A DNA stretch of 64,000 nt, taken from NCBI RefSeq assembly GCF_030161235.1, contig NZ_BSPW01000010.1:1-64000 (forward strand), given 5' to 3'. The position numbers and the translations under genes were made by a program. Of this stretch, positions 19,963 to 29,324 are shown piece by piece. The notes below the pieces were generated by a model that worked only from the letters and a program-made list of their open reading frames with translations, searched no databases and was not told the DNA's origin. The stretch comes from Vibrio zhanjiangensis (GTDB taxonomy: Bacteria; Pseudomonadota; Gammaproteobacteria; Enterobacterales; Vibrionaceae). Each line of letters begins with the position of its first letter. Position 1 is the first letter of the stretch.

Positions 19963-20505
19963 ATGATTATTTATCTACATGGGTTTGATTCCACGAGCCC
20001 TGGAAATCACGAGAAAGTCCTGCAATTGCAGTTTATTGATCAAGATGTCCGTTTTATTAACTACAGTACATTGCATCCCAAGCATGATATGCAACATCTT
20101 CTCAAAGAAGTTTACAAAGCGATTGAGCAGTCTGGTGATAATAACCCAATAATATGTGGAGTAGGGTTGGGTGGGTATTGGTCTGAGAGAATAGGTTTCT
20201 TATGTGGGATAAAACAAGTGATCTTTAATCCCAATCTTCACCCTGAGCTTACAATGCAGGGGCGTATTGATAGACCTGAAGAGTACGAAGATATTGCCAC
20301 CAAGTGTGTTCAAGAGTTTCGTACAAAAAATAAGCATAATTGTTTAGTTATCCTCTCGAAAAACGATGAAGTTCACGATAACTTAAAAACTGCTGCAGAG
20401 CTTGAAAAATACTACCCTATTGTTTGGGATGAAATACAAACCCATAAGTTCAAGAAAATATCTCATCATCTACAGGCTATGCAATCCTTTAAAGAACAAG
20501 ACTAA
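19963..20505 (+). CDS. ycfP: YcfP family alpha/beta-fold protein (UPF0227)
   Basis: A 180-residue protein beginning [19 protein letters not shown], the typical YcfP N-terminus. The fold is an esterase-like alpha/beta hydrolase with oxyanion-type HGFDS and a nucleophile-elbow-like segment CGVGLGGYW, in which Gly replaces the usual Ser. [18 protein letters not shown] near the end carries the conserved His. An upstream GTG at 19942 is in frame, but the ATG at 19963 has GAGG eight bases ahead and matches homologues. Function is unknown. In E. coli ycfP is next to ndh; here they are about 6 kb apart. Confidence 0.92.
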   Translation: MIIYLHGFDSTSPGNHEKVLQLQFIDQDVRFINYSTLHPKHDMQHLLKEVYKAIEQSGDNNPIICGVGLGGYWSERIGFLCGIKQVIFNPNLHPELTMQGRIDRPEEYEDIATKCVQEFRTKNKHNCLVILSKNDEVHDNLKTAAELEKYYPIVWDEIQTHKFKKISHHLQAMQSFKEQD

Positions 20506-20511
20506 AAATTT

Positions 20512-20555
20512 AAAAGGCACTGCCTCAATAAAAAATTAGGTAAGTGCCTTTATTA
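20512..20555. terminator. Terminator after ycfP
   Basis: The stem AAAGGCACT / AGTGCCTTT with an inner paired segment (GCCT/AGGT) is followed by TATTAG. It is usable in both directions between ycfP and the Pmp3 gene. Confidence 0.65.
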
Positions 20556-20574
20556 GTCCCTATGTAGTTGAGAT

Positions 20575-20757
20575 TTATCTGCGTCGTCTTTTTCTACCGA
20601 CTTCCATGGTTACACAAAATGCATGTATGATTCCTGGAATAAAAAAGCACAAGGTTAAAACAAAGCTAATAAAAAAGTCCTTTCCCAATCCTCTATTACA
20701 TAAGACAGCTACCGGTGGCAAAAACAAACATAAAATGACGAGTAAAAACTTATTCAT
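20575..20757 (-). CDS. YqaE/Pmp3 family small membrane protein
   Basis: A 60-residue hydrophobic peptide of the UPF0057/Pmp3 family. The pattern is two membrane helices with LPPVAVLCNRGLGKDFFISF between them and FFIPGIIHAFCV in the second, ending in a basic KRRRR tail. Family members are stress-linked membrane proteolipids in bacteria, yeast and plants. It has ACTCCTG (minus-strand CAGGAGT) close before the ATG as ribosome binding site. It lies between ycfP and the BCCT gene as a single-gene unit. Confidence 0.88.
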   Translation of the reverse strand: MNKFLLVILCLFLPPVAVLCNRGLGKDFFISFVLTLCFFIPGIIHAFCVTMEVGRKRRRR

Positions 20758-20980
20758 AAAACACTCCTGAAGTTGTTATAATTCAATGATTTGGAAGTGT
20801 TAATGCTCTTATTTGGCACGTTTTTTGTCAACGGACAGAATAATTATTTTTTGTGTTGATTTGAGCAAATATAAAATTAAATATGAATAACTCGCTATAC
20901 GTTGTAAAATATTTTCCAATTCACTCTACCTAGAAATACCCTCTACATAATATCGGCTTAACTTTTTTTATTTGTCGGTT

Positions 20981-22462
20981 TTATTTATCTAACATATCTT
21001 TTAGCATAACGACAACTTGTAATATTATCACAAGAGTAAAGGGTATAGCTCCGGCAATAGCCACTTGCTTATTGAGATCTACATCATTGAAGTACAGCAG
21101 TGCAGTTGAAAGTAGTACTAGAATAACAGCCCATAATACCTTTGCTTTATTGCTAGTGGTGTTCGTTAACATTGCGCACACCAATAAAGCGGAGTCAGCA
21201 CTGGTGATGATAAAAGTGACCAACAAGATAAGGGCTGTCATTGCGAACATTCTACTCATAGGTAATTGTTCAAAGAATACAAATAAACCTTGGGTATAGT
21301 TTTCGTTAACTGAAGCGACAATTTGTGTACTGAATATACTGTCGAGGCTTGCACCCCCAAAGGTGCTAAACCAAATAATAGAGGCGAGTGATGGCACAAG
21401 AACGACACACGCTAAAAACTGCCGAATTGTTCTGCCTTTACTGATTCTTGCGATAAAAGGCCCAACAAAAGGTGCCCAGGCAATCCACCAAACCAAATAA
21501 GTGACTGTCCAGCCAAGGCTCCAATCTCGAGATTGTGGCTCAATAAAAAACGACACTTTGGGAAGCAGTTCGATATAGCTAACTGATGAACTTACCATTC
21601 TAATTACGGTCTGTGTTGGATCGAGCAAAAGAAATACGGCTGTGACCATAGCCAGCATAGCTAATGTATTGAAAAGACTTAGCCACTTGATGCCTCTCTT
21701 TAAGCCAAGCAGAGAAGAGCCGGTAAATAGGAATGCAATCATTATGAGTAAACTGTAGCGAAAGGCGAAGGAATTAACCGGCTTTGATAACGTCTGCTCT
21801 AGGCCTGTTTGGATAAGAGCAATGGCATTGGCAAAGGTTCCAGCGACACCAAATATGATGGCTATTACCGCCATCCAGTCAAAGACAGAGTACAGGCTGC
21901 CTTTAGGCTGGGAAGTGAATGCCGCGGATATATGCAGGGTACGTTTTCGATTGTAGCTAAACCATGCAATGGCCAGAGCTGATATCGCGTATATTGCCCA
22001 TGCATGCAGCCCCCAATGGAAGTAGGTTAAAGCTAATGCTGTGTCGACATCATCTCCCAAGTTTTGAGCGAATTTGGGTAAGTTAGAAGCATGAAAAGAA
22101 GGCTCTGCAATTCCCCAGAAAATAAGGCCTGAGCCCATGCCCGCTGTAAATAGCATGGCCAGCCAGCTTGATGTGCTGAATTCGGGAGTAGATGCTTCTC
22201 CCCCTAGGCGCTGTTTTCCAAGGGGGCTTAAACTAATACAAAGACTGAGGAGTACCATTGCGCTAGCGAACACGACTAGGCTGAGACCAAACTGTTCAAT
22301 CGCGTATTGGGTCAAATGCGCAAGATAACGGATGCTCCACTGAGGAAAAACAATAAAAAAAAGCACAAGTACAGCGATCATCGCAAAACTTGAGGTTGTA
22401 TTATCAAGGCTAAGGCCTTGTGTCAGCCGTGATTTAACGATTGATAAGCTATAAGAAACCAA
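20981..22462 (-). CDS. BCCT family (betaine/choline/carnitine) transporter
   Basis: A sodium- or proton-coupled transporter of quaternary ammonium compounds with about twelve membrane helices. The family signatures MGSGLIFWGIAEP, HWGLHAWAIYA and WWIAWAPFVGPFIARISKGR are intact. No long C-terminal osmosensory extension is present. The frame is open from 22474, but no ATG start exists; the TTG at 22462 is preferred because GGGGGAAG lies just ahead of it. Product length is 493-497. The divergent neighbour is a phosphocholine-type phospholipase C, which suggests choline or betaine as substrate. Substrate is an inference. Confidence 0.88.
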   Translation of the reverse strand: MVSYSLSIVKSRLTQGLSLDNTTSSFAMIAVLVLFFIVFPQWSIRYLAHLTQYAIEQFGLSLVVFASAMVLLSLCISLSPLGKQRLGGEASTPEFSTSSWLAMLFTAGMGSGLIFWGIAEPSFHASNLPKFAQNLGDDVDTALALTYFHWGLHAWAIYAISALAIAWFSYNRKRTLHISAAFTSQPKGSLYSVFDWMAVIAIIFGVAGTFANAIALIQTGLEQTLSKPVNSFAFRYSLLIMIAFLFTGSSLLGLKRGIKWLSLFNTLAMLAMVTAVFLLLDPTQTVIRMVSSSVSYIELLPKVSFFIEPQSRDWSLGWTVTYLVWWIAWAPFVGPFIARISKGRTIRQFLACVVLVPSLASIIWFSTFGGASLDSIFSTQIVASVNENYTQGLFVFFEQLPMSRMFAMTALILLVTFIITSADSALLVCAMLTNTTSNKAKVLWAVILVLLSTALLYFNDVDLNKQVAIAGAIPFTLVIILQVVVMLKDMLDK

Positions 22463-22816
22463 TTCTTCCCCCAAAAGTTAAATAAATCTTTGCCTCCAAC
22501 ATGAGCCTTGGCCCAAAAATGCCACCACGCTACATCAAGTCGGTGGTAAAAGTCTAATGTTTCATTCACTTACAACCAGCAGATGTGGTTACAAGAGCAT
22601 TCATACCATTATGACATCTGAATGATGAGTGTGTTTTTTTGGGAGTAGGGATGTAAGTTAGCGGGTTTTTACCGAAACTTTGCATGAGTTGGGAAAGGTT
22701 AACTTTCTGTCAGTATCTGCACAGAAACAATACGTTAACTAATGTGTCATTTATTCATTCTAGAGTGATTTGCAGACATCAAACCCGCTTCTTTAAGGAT
22801 TAAGTAAAGGCTAATT
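22463..22816. promoter_or_regulatory. Divergent BCCT / phospholipase C promoter region
   Basis: About 350 bases without a gene. GCCACCACG...CGGTGGT around 22519-22549 forms a weak inverted repeat. CTGTCAG-TAT-CTGCACA at 22707-22723 resembles two Pho-box half-sites but with one base too few between them. No certain promoter can be assigned. Confidence 0.3.
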
Positions 22817-25141
22817 ATGGTTAATTGTAATAGACGTTCATTTATCAAAAATACTGCAGCTATCGGAGTTGGTGCAGCGGCAGCTACTTCATCATCAGGC
22901 GTATTTGCGAGCATTGAAAAGGCGTTGTCCATTCCTGCAAATCGTAAGCATGGAACAATAAAGGATGTAGAGCATGTTGTTATTTTAATGCAGGAAAATC
23001 GCTCATTTGATCACTATTTTGGGACCATGCCAGGGGTGCGTGGTTTTGCCGATCGGTTTCCTTTGATTCAGTCCAATGGGGACTTTGTTTGGAATCAGCA
23101 CAATGCGCATCCTGACAAAGACGAAACCTATAAAAAAACCTTGTTACCTTGGTATTTTAATACTGACAAAGACATGGGGTATGAATACTTTGCTGGAACA
23201 CCTCACTATTACAATAACGCACAATATGCGTATAACCATGGAAAAATGAACCAATGGTTACCCCATAAAACGGATCGTTCCATGGGATATTTCACGGAAA
23301 ATGAAGTCTCATTTCAGTTTGCGCTTGCCAATGCGTTTACACTTTGTGAGGCTTATTATTGCTCGACACAGACAGGTACCAACCCAAACAGAGTCATGCA
23401 TTGGTCAGGTACTATCGATCCACACCAAAAAAAGCATGGCCCAGCCATTACAAATAGTCACGACAGTTGGGTAGACATAAAAGATGGATATGATTGGAAA
23501 ACATATCCTGAAAGGTTAGAAAAAGCCGGAGTTTCTTGGAAAGTACTGCAAAATCGAAACAACAATTTTGGTGATAATCCACTAGTGGGTTTTAGCCGTT
23601 TTATTAAAGCAAACAACGAAAATCAAGACGATCCCATTTTCCAAAAAGGCATTGGTGAAGACTACGATAGAAACAAACGTTCAATCGATCTTTTCCAGGA
23701 CCTATACAATGAAGGGCTACCTAAGGTAACTTGGATCATCACAGAACAAGAGTTTTCTGAGCATCCATCAGGCTCTACACCGACGAAAGGAGCTGCATAC
23801 ACCTCAGCAGTATTGGATATTCTAACCTCTGATCCCAAAGTGTGGGCTAAAACCGTCTTTATTATTAACTTTGATGAAAATGATGGCTTGTTTGATCATA
23901 TGCCTCCACCGTCTGTACCGCATAAAACACCAAGTGGAATGGTTTATGGGAAGTCTAATGTAAGTACAAACAATGAATATTACTATGATGTTGATTATCG
24001 TAAGTTTGATAGTGGAATTTCTCTTGCTAAAGATGTAGCTGATTTTGTTAACAATGCCTCACATGGGCTGGGGCCTCGGGTACCTTGTTATGTGGTCTCT
24101 CCATGGAGTGTCGGAGGCAATATTAACTCACAGGTATTTGATCATACGTCCGTGTTGCAATTTTTGGAGAAAGTCACAGGTGTAGAAGAACCCAATATAT
24201 CAGAGTGGCGAAGAAGTGTATGTGGTGATATGACAAGCTGTTTTGACTTTGCCCATCGACACAATAATTTTGACGAAGTTGGAAGCGTATCCTTTAAAGA
24301 GGCAGAAAAAAAATATCAGGCAGCTTTAGACGCGCAGAAAAAACATGCCGGTGAGTCAGGATACACAAACGATGGCAAACGGAAAAAACCTCAGATGAAC
24401 CTCGTTGGTCTACCTATTGTTGAACAAGGTGGCTCGCGGCCATCATGCCAGTTGCCCTATGAGCCGAAAGTCGACATCAGTTTTCACAGCAGCACCGTTG
24501 AGCTGGAGTTTTACAATTTGGGGAAACAAGGTATTGTCTATCAAACCTACAACTATCTCGCCAAAAATGAGCCAGAACAAAATGATTTTCTAGCGCCCGA
24601 AGGCAGTCCCTATGACATGACAATGCCCCGTCAATATACAGTGGGTGGGAAAGACAGCAATTTGCTCGAGCAGACAGTGTCAGATAAGTGGAATATTGGG
24701 GAACATAAAGATTTCGACCTTATGACTTTTGGACCTAATGGTTTTATTCGTCGTGTTAAGGGAAATACTTTAGAGCACAAAGAGATGCCACATATCAGTA
24801 TTGAGCACAAGAAAAATAGAGTGGGTCGCTCTGAGCCTCATCTATCGATCAAGATTGAAAATCGTTCCAAGCTAGCGCAAGAGATTACGATTGCTGATAA
24901 TGTCTATGGCAAAAAGTCGCAGACCTTGACGATTAAATCAGGCAAAGTGGAGCATATCCGTTATAAAACCAAAAATCACAATTGGTATGATATTTTGATT
25001 ACTTCTAGTACAAGTAGTGACTTTTCTCTTCAAGCTGCTGGTCGTATTGAAGTCAATCACAGTAAGAACTTCAAAGCATGTACGGACCCAGCGATGGGGA
25101 ACTTTAGCCAAGAGCCAAAGCTGATAGATTTGCAAAATTGA
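22817..25141 (+). CDS. Phosphocholine-type phospholipase C, Tat-exported
   Basis: A 774-residue member of the bacterial PlcH/PlcN phospholipase C family, which cleaves phosphatidylcholine or sphingomyelin to release phosphocholine. The N-terminus carries a twin-arginine signal (NRRSFIKN, Arg6-Arg7, then a hydrophobic Ala-rich stretch). The catalytic core shows QENRSFDHYFGTMPG (about 58-72), TQTGTNPNRVMHWSGT and INFDENDGLFDHMPPP. Two C-terminal DUF756-type beta domains (about 560-765) are typical of PlcH/PlcN. The start has AAAGGCTAATT ahead. It is divergent from a BCCT transporter, so the pair may harvest choline from host or environmental lipids. Haemolytic ability cannot be told. Confidence 0.9.
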   Translation: MVNCNRRSFIKNTAAIGVGAAAATSSSGVFASIEKALSIPANRKHGTIKDVEHVVILMQENRSFDHYFGTMPGVRGFADRFPLIQSNGDFVWNQHNAHPDKDETYKKTLLPWYFNTDKDMGYEYFAGTPHYYNNAQYAYNHGKMNQWLPHKTDRSMGYFTENEVSFQFALANAFTLCEAYYCSTQTGTNPNRVMHWSGTIDPHQKKHGPAITNSHDSWVDIKDGYDWKTYPERLEKAGVSWKVLQNRNNNFGDNPLVGFSRFIKANNENQDDPIFQKGIGEDYDRNKRSIDLFQDLYNEGLPKVTWIITEQEFSEHPSGSTPTKGAAYTSAVLDILTSDPKVWAKTVFIINFDENDGLFDHMPPPSVPHKTPSGMVYGKSNVSTNNEYYYDVDYRKFDSGISLAKDVADFVNNASHGLGPRVPCYVVSPWSVGGNINSQVFDHTSVLQFLEKVTGVEEPNISEWRRSVCGDMTSCFDFAHRHNNFDEVGSVSFKEAEKKYQAALDAQKKHAGESGYTNDGKRKKPQMNLVGLPIVEQGGSRPSCQLPYEPKVDISFHSSTVELEFYNLGKQGIVYQTYNYLAKNEPEQNDFLAPEGSPYDMTMPRQYTVGGKDSNLLEQTVSDKWNIGEHKDFDLMTFGPNGFIRRVKGNTLEHKEMPHISIEHKKNRVGRSEPHLSIKIENRSKLAQEITIADNVYGKKSQTLTIKSGKVEHIRYKTKNHNWYDILITSSTSSDFSLQAAGRIEVNHSKNFKACTDPAMGNFSQEPKLIDLQN

Positions 25142-25206
25142 TGCATGACCAGTTCTGACGGTGATATGGTTGATTAACCGCTAGCTCTGCTAGTCTATAA
25201 GCCTGT

Positions 25207-25241
25207 GACCGTGTAATGACCACCATGATAATTACACGGTC
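25207..25241. terminator. Perfect stem-loop after the phospholipase C gene
   Basis: An 11-base perfect stem GACCGTGTAAT / ATTACACGGTC with a 13-base loop lies between the convergent plc and 186-residue genes. No T tract follows on either strand, so it may stabilise mRNA ends or terminate inefficiently. Confidence 0.5.
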
Positions 25242-25297
25242 CATGCTTTCAGGGTCGCATGGATACACCACCAGAACGTTTGCCTTTTACGATCAGA

Positions 25298-25858
25298 CTA
25301 AAAGTTCTTGAATGCAGCAGCGAAATCCCGTCTTTCTCGGATTTCAACCTCATAGCCGACTTCTTTCCACGAAGGTAAGGTAGAAGATAGACTTTTAATT
25401 GTAGTCTTATAGTGACCAGTATCGTTATTTATCCATATTTTTCCTGACTCAATGAGCTTTCCAGTTCCAGCGGATATAACGCTGACTCCTCCTGCCGCTA
25501 CAGAGTGCTTTAATTCAGGACTGATTATCGATAATCCTTTACGGTTTAAAACCCACTTAAATTCGTTGCCTGAGTTTATCATTTGATGAAATCCGTCAGA
25601 GCCCTGACCGAACGGTCCCTTTCCTTCTGAGTATTCTGACAACATTGACTTTAGATTTGACTCATTCACTTCACCGGAGAATGATGTGGGCATGTTATTG
25701 TCAAATTTGTTAGGTTTTAAATTTGGGAAAGAAGGCAGGTTTTCAGTCAATAGGTTGACTATTTTTTTTATTGAAAAGCCAAATTGGTGATCAGTAGGGC
25801 CTTGGTTTACCGCTGCAGTGGTAGAAGTAATATTTGAAGTTGTAACCGGACCAGTCAT
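25298..25858 (-). CDS. Hypothetical protein, possible secreted effector-like
   Basis: A 186-residue protein that I do not recognise. It has no signal peptide and no membrane segment. The first 25 residues are rich in Thr, Ser, Asn and Gly (MTGPVTTSNITSTTAAVNQG), like the disordered N-termini of some type III secretion substrates. The C-terminal third (about 125-165) has SAGTGKLIESGKIWINNDTG followed by HYKTT. It recalls a GK-x-NG-x-SGHY pattern that I associate with C-terminal modules of polymorphic toxins, but I cannot confirm this. It stands alone with about 600 bases of AT-rich non-coding DNA on its promoter side. A role as effector or toxin is speculative. Confidence 0.6.
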   Translation of the reverse strand: MTGPVTTSNITSTTAAVNQGPTDHQFGFSIKKIVNLLTENLPSFPNLKPNKFDNNMPTSFSGEVNESNLKSMLSEYSEGKGPFGQGSDGFHQMINSGNEFKWVLNRKGLSIISPELKHSVAAGGVSVISAGTGKLIESGKIWINNDTGHYKTTIKSLSSTLPSWKEVGYEVEIRERRDFAAAFKNF

Positions 25859-26463
25859 AAAAAACCTTTAGTAAGAATAACATTACGTAAGTCCAGATTA
25901 TCTTCATTCTAGAACTGAATCACACGAGACTAATTCTGAAATTTTGTAAAAAAACATATAAAAATTCGATGGATTTGCAACAACAGTTCACTGTCATGTT
26001 CTTAGAGCGATATCAGAGATCGATAAACGGGGGATTTGAAGAAAATTGCAAAAATGGGAATGCAGAGCTTGCTAAAGCGAGCATGCAGCAACACTATCAG
26101 GCCAAATATTACCAAAGATGAAAATTCTCAGCTCGAATTCGTTTAAATTCGCGCTCTTATGACAATCTTTAGTTGCACGGCCTATCCTGCCCTATATAAT
26201 GACTTCTATCATAAGGATGTTGATGAAAATCAAAAAAATGAGAGCAAGTCGAAGCTTGCCCATGTAATATTAAAATGTTGAAAGCCTCTCGGAGGCGAAA
26301 CAGTGTTTGAATAACGTGGCTTACTTGATAAATAAAACCTCTACACGCCTTTATTGCCGTAAGACTCAATCTAATTAGAGCTGGCTGGTCGGAAATTATG
26401 CAAATTTTATCGAGGCGAATCATCGGCTCGACACCTATTTTATTTTTCTAGAGGATAGTTGCT
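25859..26463. promoter_or_regulatory. Intergenic region upstream of ndh
   Basis: About 600 bases with no convincing gene. It holds a perfect FNR box (26220-26233), a small hairpin GCCTC-TCG-GAGGC at 26284-26296, and a 14-codon frame starting at 26223 that overlaps the FNR box and is therefore unlikely to be real. The part left of 26150 belongs to the upstream region of the 186-residue gene. Confidence 0.4.
26220..26233. promoter_or_regulatory. FNR box (TTGATGAAAATCAA) upstream of ndh
   Basis: The sequence matches the FNR consensus TTGAT-N4-ATCAA at all ten defined positions. In E. coli FNR represses ndh under anaerobiosis. Here the box lies 230 bases before the ndh start, so the ndh transcript would need a long leader or the site acts at a distance. 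Confidence 0.65.
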
Positions 26464-27753
26464 GTGACTCGAATTATCGTAGTAGGCGGCGGTGCAGGTG
26501 GCTTAGAGCTTGTCACCAAACTGGGCCGTACATTAGGTCGTAAAGGGCGTGCGAAAGTCACGTTAGTGGATCGCAAAGCCAGTCACTTGTGGAAACCCTT
26601 GTTACATGAAGTGGCAACAGGTTCGCTCGATGAGGGCGTTGATGCACTAAGTTATCGCGCCCATGCTAAGAATCACCATTTCGACTTTCAAATGGGCAGT
26701 CTTAAAAACATAGATAGAACTCGCAAGGTTATAACGCTTGGTGAACTCAGAGATGAACACGATGAGTTGTTAATGCCAGGTCGTGAATTAGAATACGACA
26801 TCCTTATTATGGCATTGGGCTCGACCTCTAATGACTTTAACACTCCAGGTGTGCGCGAGCATTGTATTTTTCTCGATAGTACAGATCAAGCTTCTAGGTT
26901 TCGAACCGAAATGAACAACGAGTTTTTGAAGCTGCATGCTAAACACGGTCACGGAACCGTTGATATTGCCATTGTTGGCGCAGGTGCAACAGGAGTTGAG
27001 TTATCGGCAGAACTTCATAATGCAGTTAAAGAGCTACGCACCTACGGCTTTGGTGATTTGGACTCTAGCAAGTTGAACGTCAATTTAATTGAAGCGGGTG
27101 AACGTATCTTGCCAGCGTTACCCACCAGAATTTCAACCGCAGCGCATCATGAGCTGACCAAACTTGGCGTGAATGTTCGCACTAAGACTATGGTGACAGA
27201 AGCTTGTTGTGATGGTCTTGTCACAAAAGATGGCGATAAAATTCCTGCACAAATTATGGTTTGGGCTGCAGGAATTAAAGCCCCAGATTTTGTCAAAAAT
27301 ATTGCGGGCCTAGAGAGCAATCGTATAAACCAACTGATTGTTAAAGAAACTTTGCAAACAACACTTGACGACGATATCTTTGTTATTGGCGACCTAGCGC
27401 ATTGCGCGCAACCCGACGGTTCATTTGTTCCCCCTAGAGCTCAAGCTGCTCACCAGATGGCAAGTCGAGCATTTTCCAATATTGTCGCCAAGCTTAACGG
27501 CCGAGAACTCAAGCCATATGTGTATAAAGATAAAGGCTCTTTGGTGTCTTTGAGTAAGTTTTCCACCGTCGGGAGCCTAATGGGGAATTTGACCAAAGGC
27601 TCAATGATGATAGAAGGTCGAATCGCACGAGTGGTATACATTTCTCTCTATCGCTTGCATCAAATGGCCCTGCACGGCGTATTCAAAACGGCACTCATTA
27701 TACTTATGGGCAGGATTAACAGAGTATTACGCCCAAATCTAAAGCTTCATTGA
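26464..27753 (+). CDS. ndh: Type II NADH dehydrogenase (NADH:quinone oxidoreductase, non-proton-pumping)
   Basis: A 429-residue peripheral membrane flavoenzyme that oxidises NADH and reduces quinone without pumping ions. The FAD-binding loop is [12 protein letters not shown] near residue 6. The NADH-binding loop is [17 protein letters not shown] (about 165-181). The second FAD motif is [10 protein letters not shown] (about 300-309). The C-terminal amphipathic segment ([20 protein letters not shown]) fits membrane attachment. A GTG start is used, with GAGGATAG ahead. Length agrees with E. coli Ndh (434). Confidence 0.97.
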   Translation: MTRIIVVGGGAGGLELVTKLGRTLGRKGRAKVTLVDRKASHLWKPLLHEVATGSLDEGVDALSYRAHAKNHHFDFQMGSLKNIDRTRKVITLGELRDEHDELLMPGRELEYDILIMALGSTSNDFNTPGVREHCIFLDSTDQASRFRTEMNNEFLKLHAKHGHGTVDIAIVGAGATGVELSAELHNAVKELRTYGFGDLDSSKLNVNLIEAGERILPALPTRISTAAHHELTKLGVNVRTKTMVTEACCDGLVTKDGDKIPAQIMVWAAGIKAPDFVKNIAGLESNRINQLIVKETLQTTLDDDIFVIGDLAHCAQPDGSFVPPRAQAAHQMASRAFSNIVAKLNGRELKPYVYKDKGSLVSLSKFSTVGSLMGNLTKGSMMIEGRIARVVYISLYRLHQMALHGVFKTALIILMGRINRVLRPNLKLH

Positions 27754-27802
27754 TCTTAATAAGCCTGCGGACACTTAAATCTGCATCGCTTCAAGATACT
27801 AC

Positions 27803-27839
27803 TAAATGGCAGCACCGTCTTCGGAATGCTGCCATTTAC
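27803..27839. terminator. Stem-loop after ndh
   Basis: A perfect 12-base stem TAAATGGCAGCA / TGCTGCCATTTA closes a 13-base loop. No strong T tract follows, so termination is probable but not certain. Confidence 0.6.
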
Positions 27840-27965
27840 ATTGAGAATATCCCGTCCCCTGAAGTATTTCATCATTATCGCGTAAAATGATGCATCAAAT
27901 TTATTGCGAAAATGAAGCCAAGAACCACACTGTAATTACATAAGCAAATTGATGTTGGAGGCAAA

Positions 27966-28666
27966 ATGAGAGCAGCACTCTCTGTGATCTTGATTTGTGG
28001 AATCGCGTGTGTTCGGTACTGAGTGCACAAGAGCAGGATGTGGTTAAAGTCGCAATTGGTGAAGGTTTCCGAGGTAAAGACAAAAAAACACGCTATGGCA
28101 TGACGGCAGAAGAAGTGCTTAACGCTATTTATGCGGGAGCTGGGATCAAGGTTGAGCTCACTTATATGCCTGATGAACGAGCGATACAGTCTGTTTTGAC
28201 AGGAGAATATGATGCACTGGATCTTAGAATTAATAAGTTTGAGAGTGACCATAGTGAACGACTTGTAAGAGTTAATGTGCCTCTAGCTGACTTTGACACA
28301 TATCTGTTTTCAATAGAGAATAAGCGCTACTCAAGTTTGGCTGAGCTCCAAAATAAAAATGTGGTTTCGATGCATGGAACCCGCTATGTCAATGAGTTGA
28401 GTCACTATCAACGTCTAAAATTGGTCTATCGTGAGGAACAAGCTGCTTTGATGCTAGTGGCGGGGAGAGCCGATGTATGGCTAGCACCGATGCAAGCTTA
28501 TATGGAGGTTAAAGAAAAATTCCCTACCATTAAACTAGTGAGCCCCCCAATGACCAAAGATCATTTATACCACTACCTACATATTTCAAAATCGTATTTG
28601 CGAGAGCCTCTAGAAGTTTCAGCTAAACGCTTAATGGAAAGTTTCACTAAAAAGCCGGATAATTAG
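27966..28666 (+). pseudogene. Periplasmic solute-binding protein (SBP family 3-like), frameshifted in the signal peptide
   Basis: From ATG 27966 the frame reads a signal peptide start (MRAALSVILICGIACV) and then stops at 28020-28022. A second frame continues from 28010 as SVLSAQEQDVVKVAIGEGFR and runs open to 28666. Adding one T at about 28012 would join them into a normal 234-residue secreted protein with signal cleavage near LSAQ. The mature part is a small family-3 extracellular solute-binding domain (about 210 residues, with GMTAEEVLNAIYAGAGIKVE and LTGEYDALDLRINKFE). It may still be made from the internal ATG at 27995 but would then lack an export signal. Ligand unknown. A sequencing error is the alternative. 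Confidence 0.75.
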
Positions 28667-28843
28667 GTTAAGATAATTCAATCAAAGTTTATCTATTAAA
28701 TCTTTTTTCAATACGGGCAAGTGCTATCATACTTTCCTAGAGATGGATTAAGCAAAGCAGACCAAACTTTTGCGTTTCACCAGACAAGCGTTTATCCGCG
28801 AGTCTGATGATGCGGGTTTTATAGTTTGAGCAATCTCAAAATT

Positions 28844-29182
28844 TTACTTTGCGGTTAATGCGATACCGTCAAAGCGAATGCCTGCCCAGCCGTGTCGGAT
28901 AAAATTGCGAATATTGGCGTGATCGTTACCATTTGGATTATTTAATACATCGTCACGATAGAACTGGCCAAAGCAAGCCAGTGTGGATGACTCATCCAAG
29001 CCTTGCAGCTGCGCGAAGGCAAAAATCTTACAAGAGCCATTGTTCTGCCCGGCTTGATTGTGAGTGTCTCCGTTTACAAAGCTGACTGGATGAAAGTCAA
29101 AATGCTTATCAATTATCTGCATTGATTGCTCAAACATGACGTCATTAGGGTTTGTAGCCAGTTGTTTTAGAAACTTATCCAT
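28844..29182 (-). CDS. HopJ type III effector family protein
   Basis: A 112-residue protein with the HopJ-family features SFVNGDTHNQAGQNNGSCKI and ALTACFGQ-like LACFGQFYRDDVL, ending HGWAGIRFDG. The family is named after Pseudomonas syringae HopJ but is widespread in free-living gamma-proteobacteria, where its role is not established. There is no signal peptide. It is a single gene with an upstream GAAAG-type ribosome binding site. The name should not be read as evidence for type III secretion here. Confidence 0.85.
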   Translation of the reverse strand: MDKFLKQLATNPNDVMFEQSMQIIDKHFDFHPVSFVNGDTHNQAGQNNGSCKIFAFAQLQGLDESSTLACFGQFYRDDVLNNPNGNDHANIRNFIRHGWAGIRFDGIALTAK

Positions 29183-29324
29183 TTATTGCTTTCCTCACAG
29201 TTGATTAGAGTCGCTACTATATCATTAGGTAAATAGAAAGTTAGGCCACAAGGGAAAAAAGTCCTTAGCGATGGTCAATACTGGCTATTTTAAAACCAAG
29301 TCAATAATGTTGTCAGTGATGAAG

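Noticed and set aside
20812..20828. Sigma-54-like TTGGCAC-N5-TTGT on the plus strand
   Set aside because: The -12 element lacks the conserved C (TTGT, not TTGC) and no plus-strand gene follows; both neighbouring genes run leftward.
22707..22723. Pho-box-like CTGTCAG-TAT-CTGCACA before the phospholipase C gene
   Set aside because: The two half-sites are 10 bases apart rather than 11 and the second has mismatches, so PhoB control is not supported by sequence alone.
26223..26267. 14-codon frame MKIKKMRASRSLPM upstream of ndh
   Set aside because: It overlaps the FNR box and is too short to be distinguished from chance.
26169..26423. 84-codon minus-strand frame upstream of ndh
   Set aside because: No recognisable product and no good ribosome binding site; it covers the presumed ndh regulatory region.
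28844..29182. HopJ name as a sign of a type III secretion system
   Set aside because: The family is common in bacteria without such effectors, and no secretion apparatus genes are in the window.
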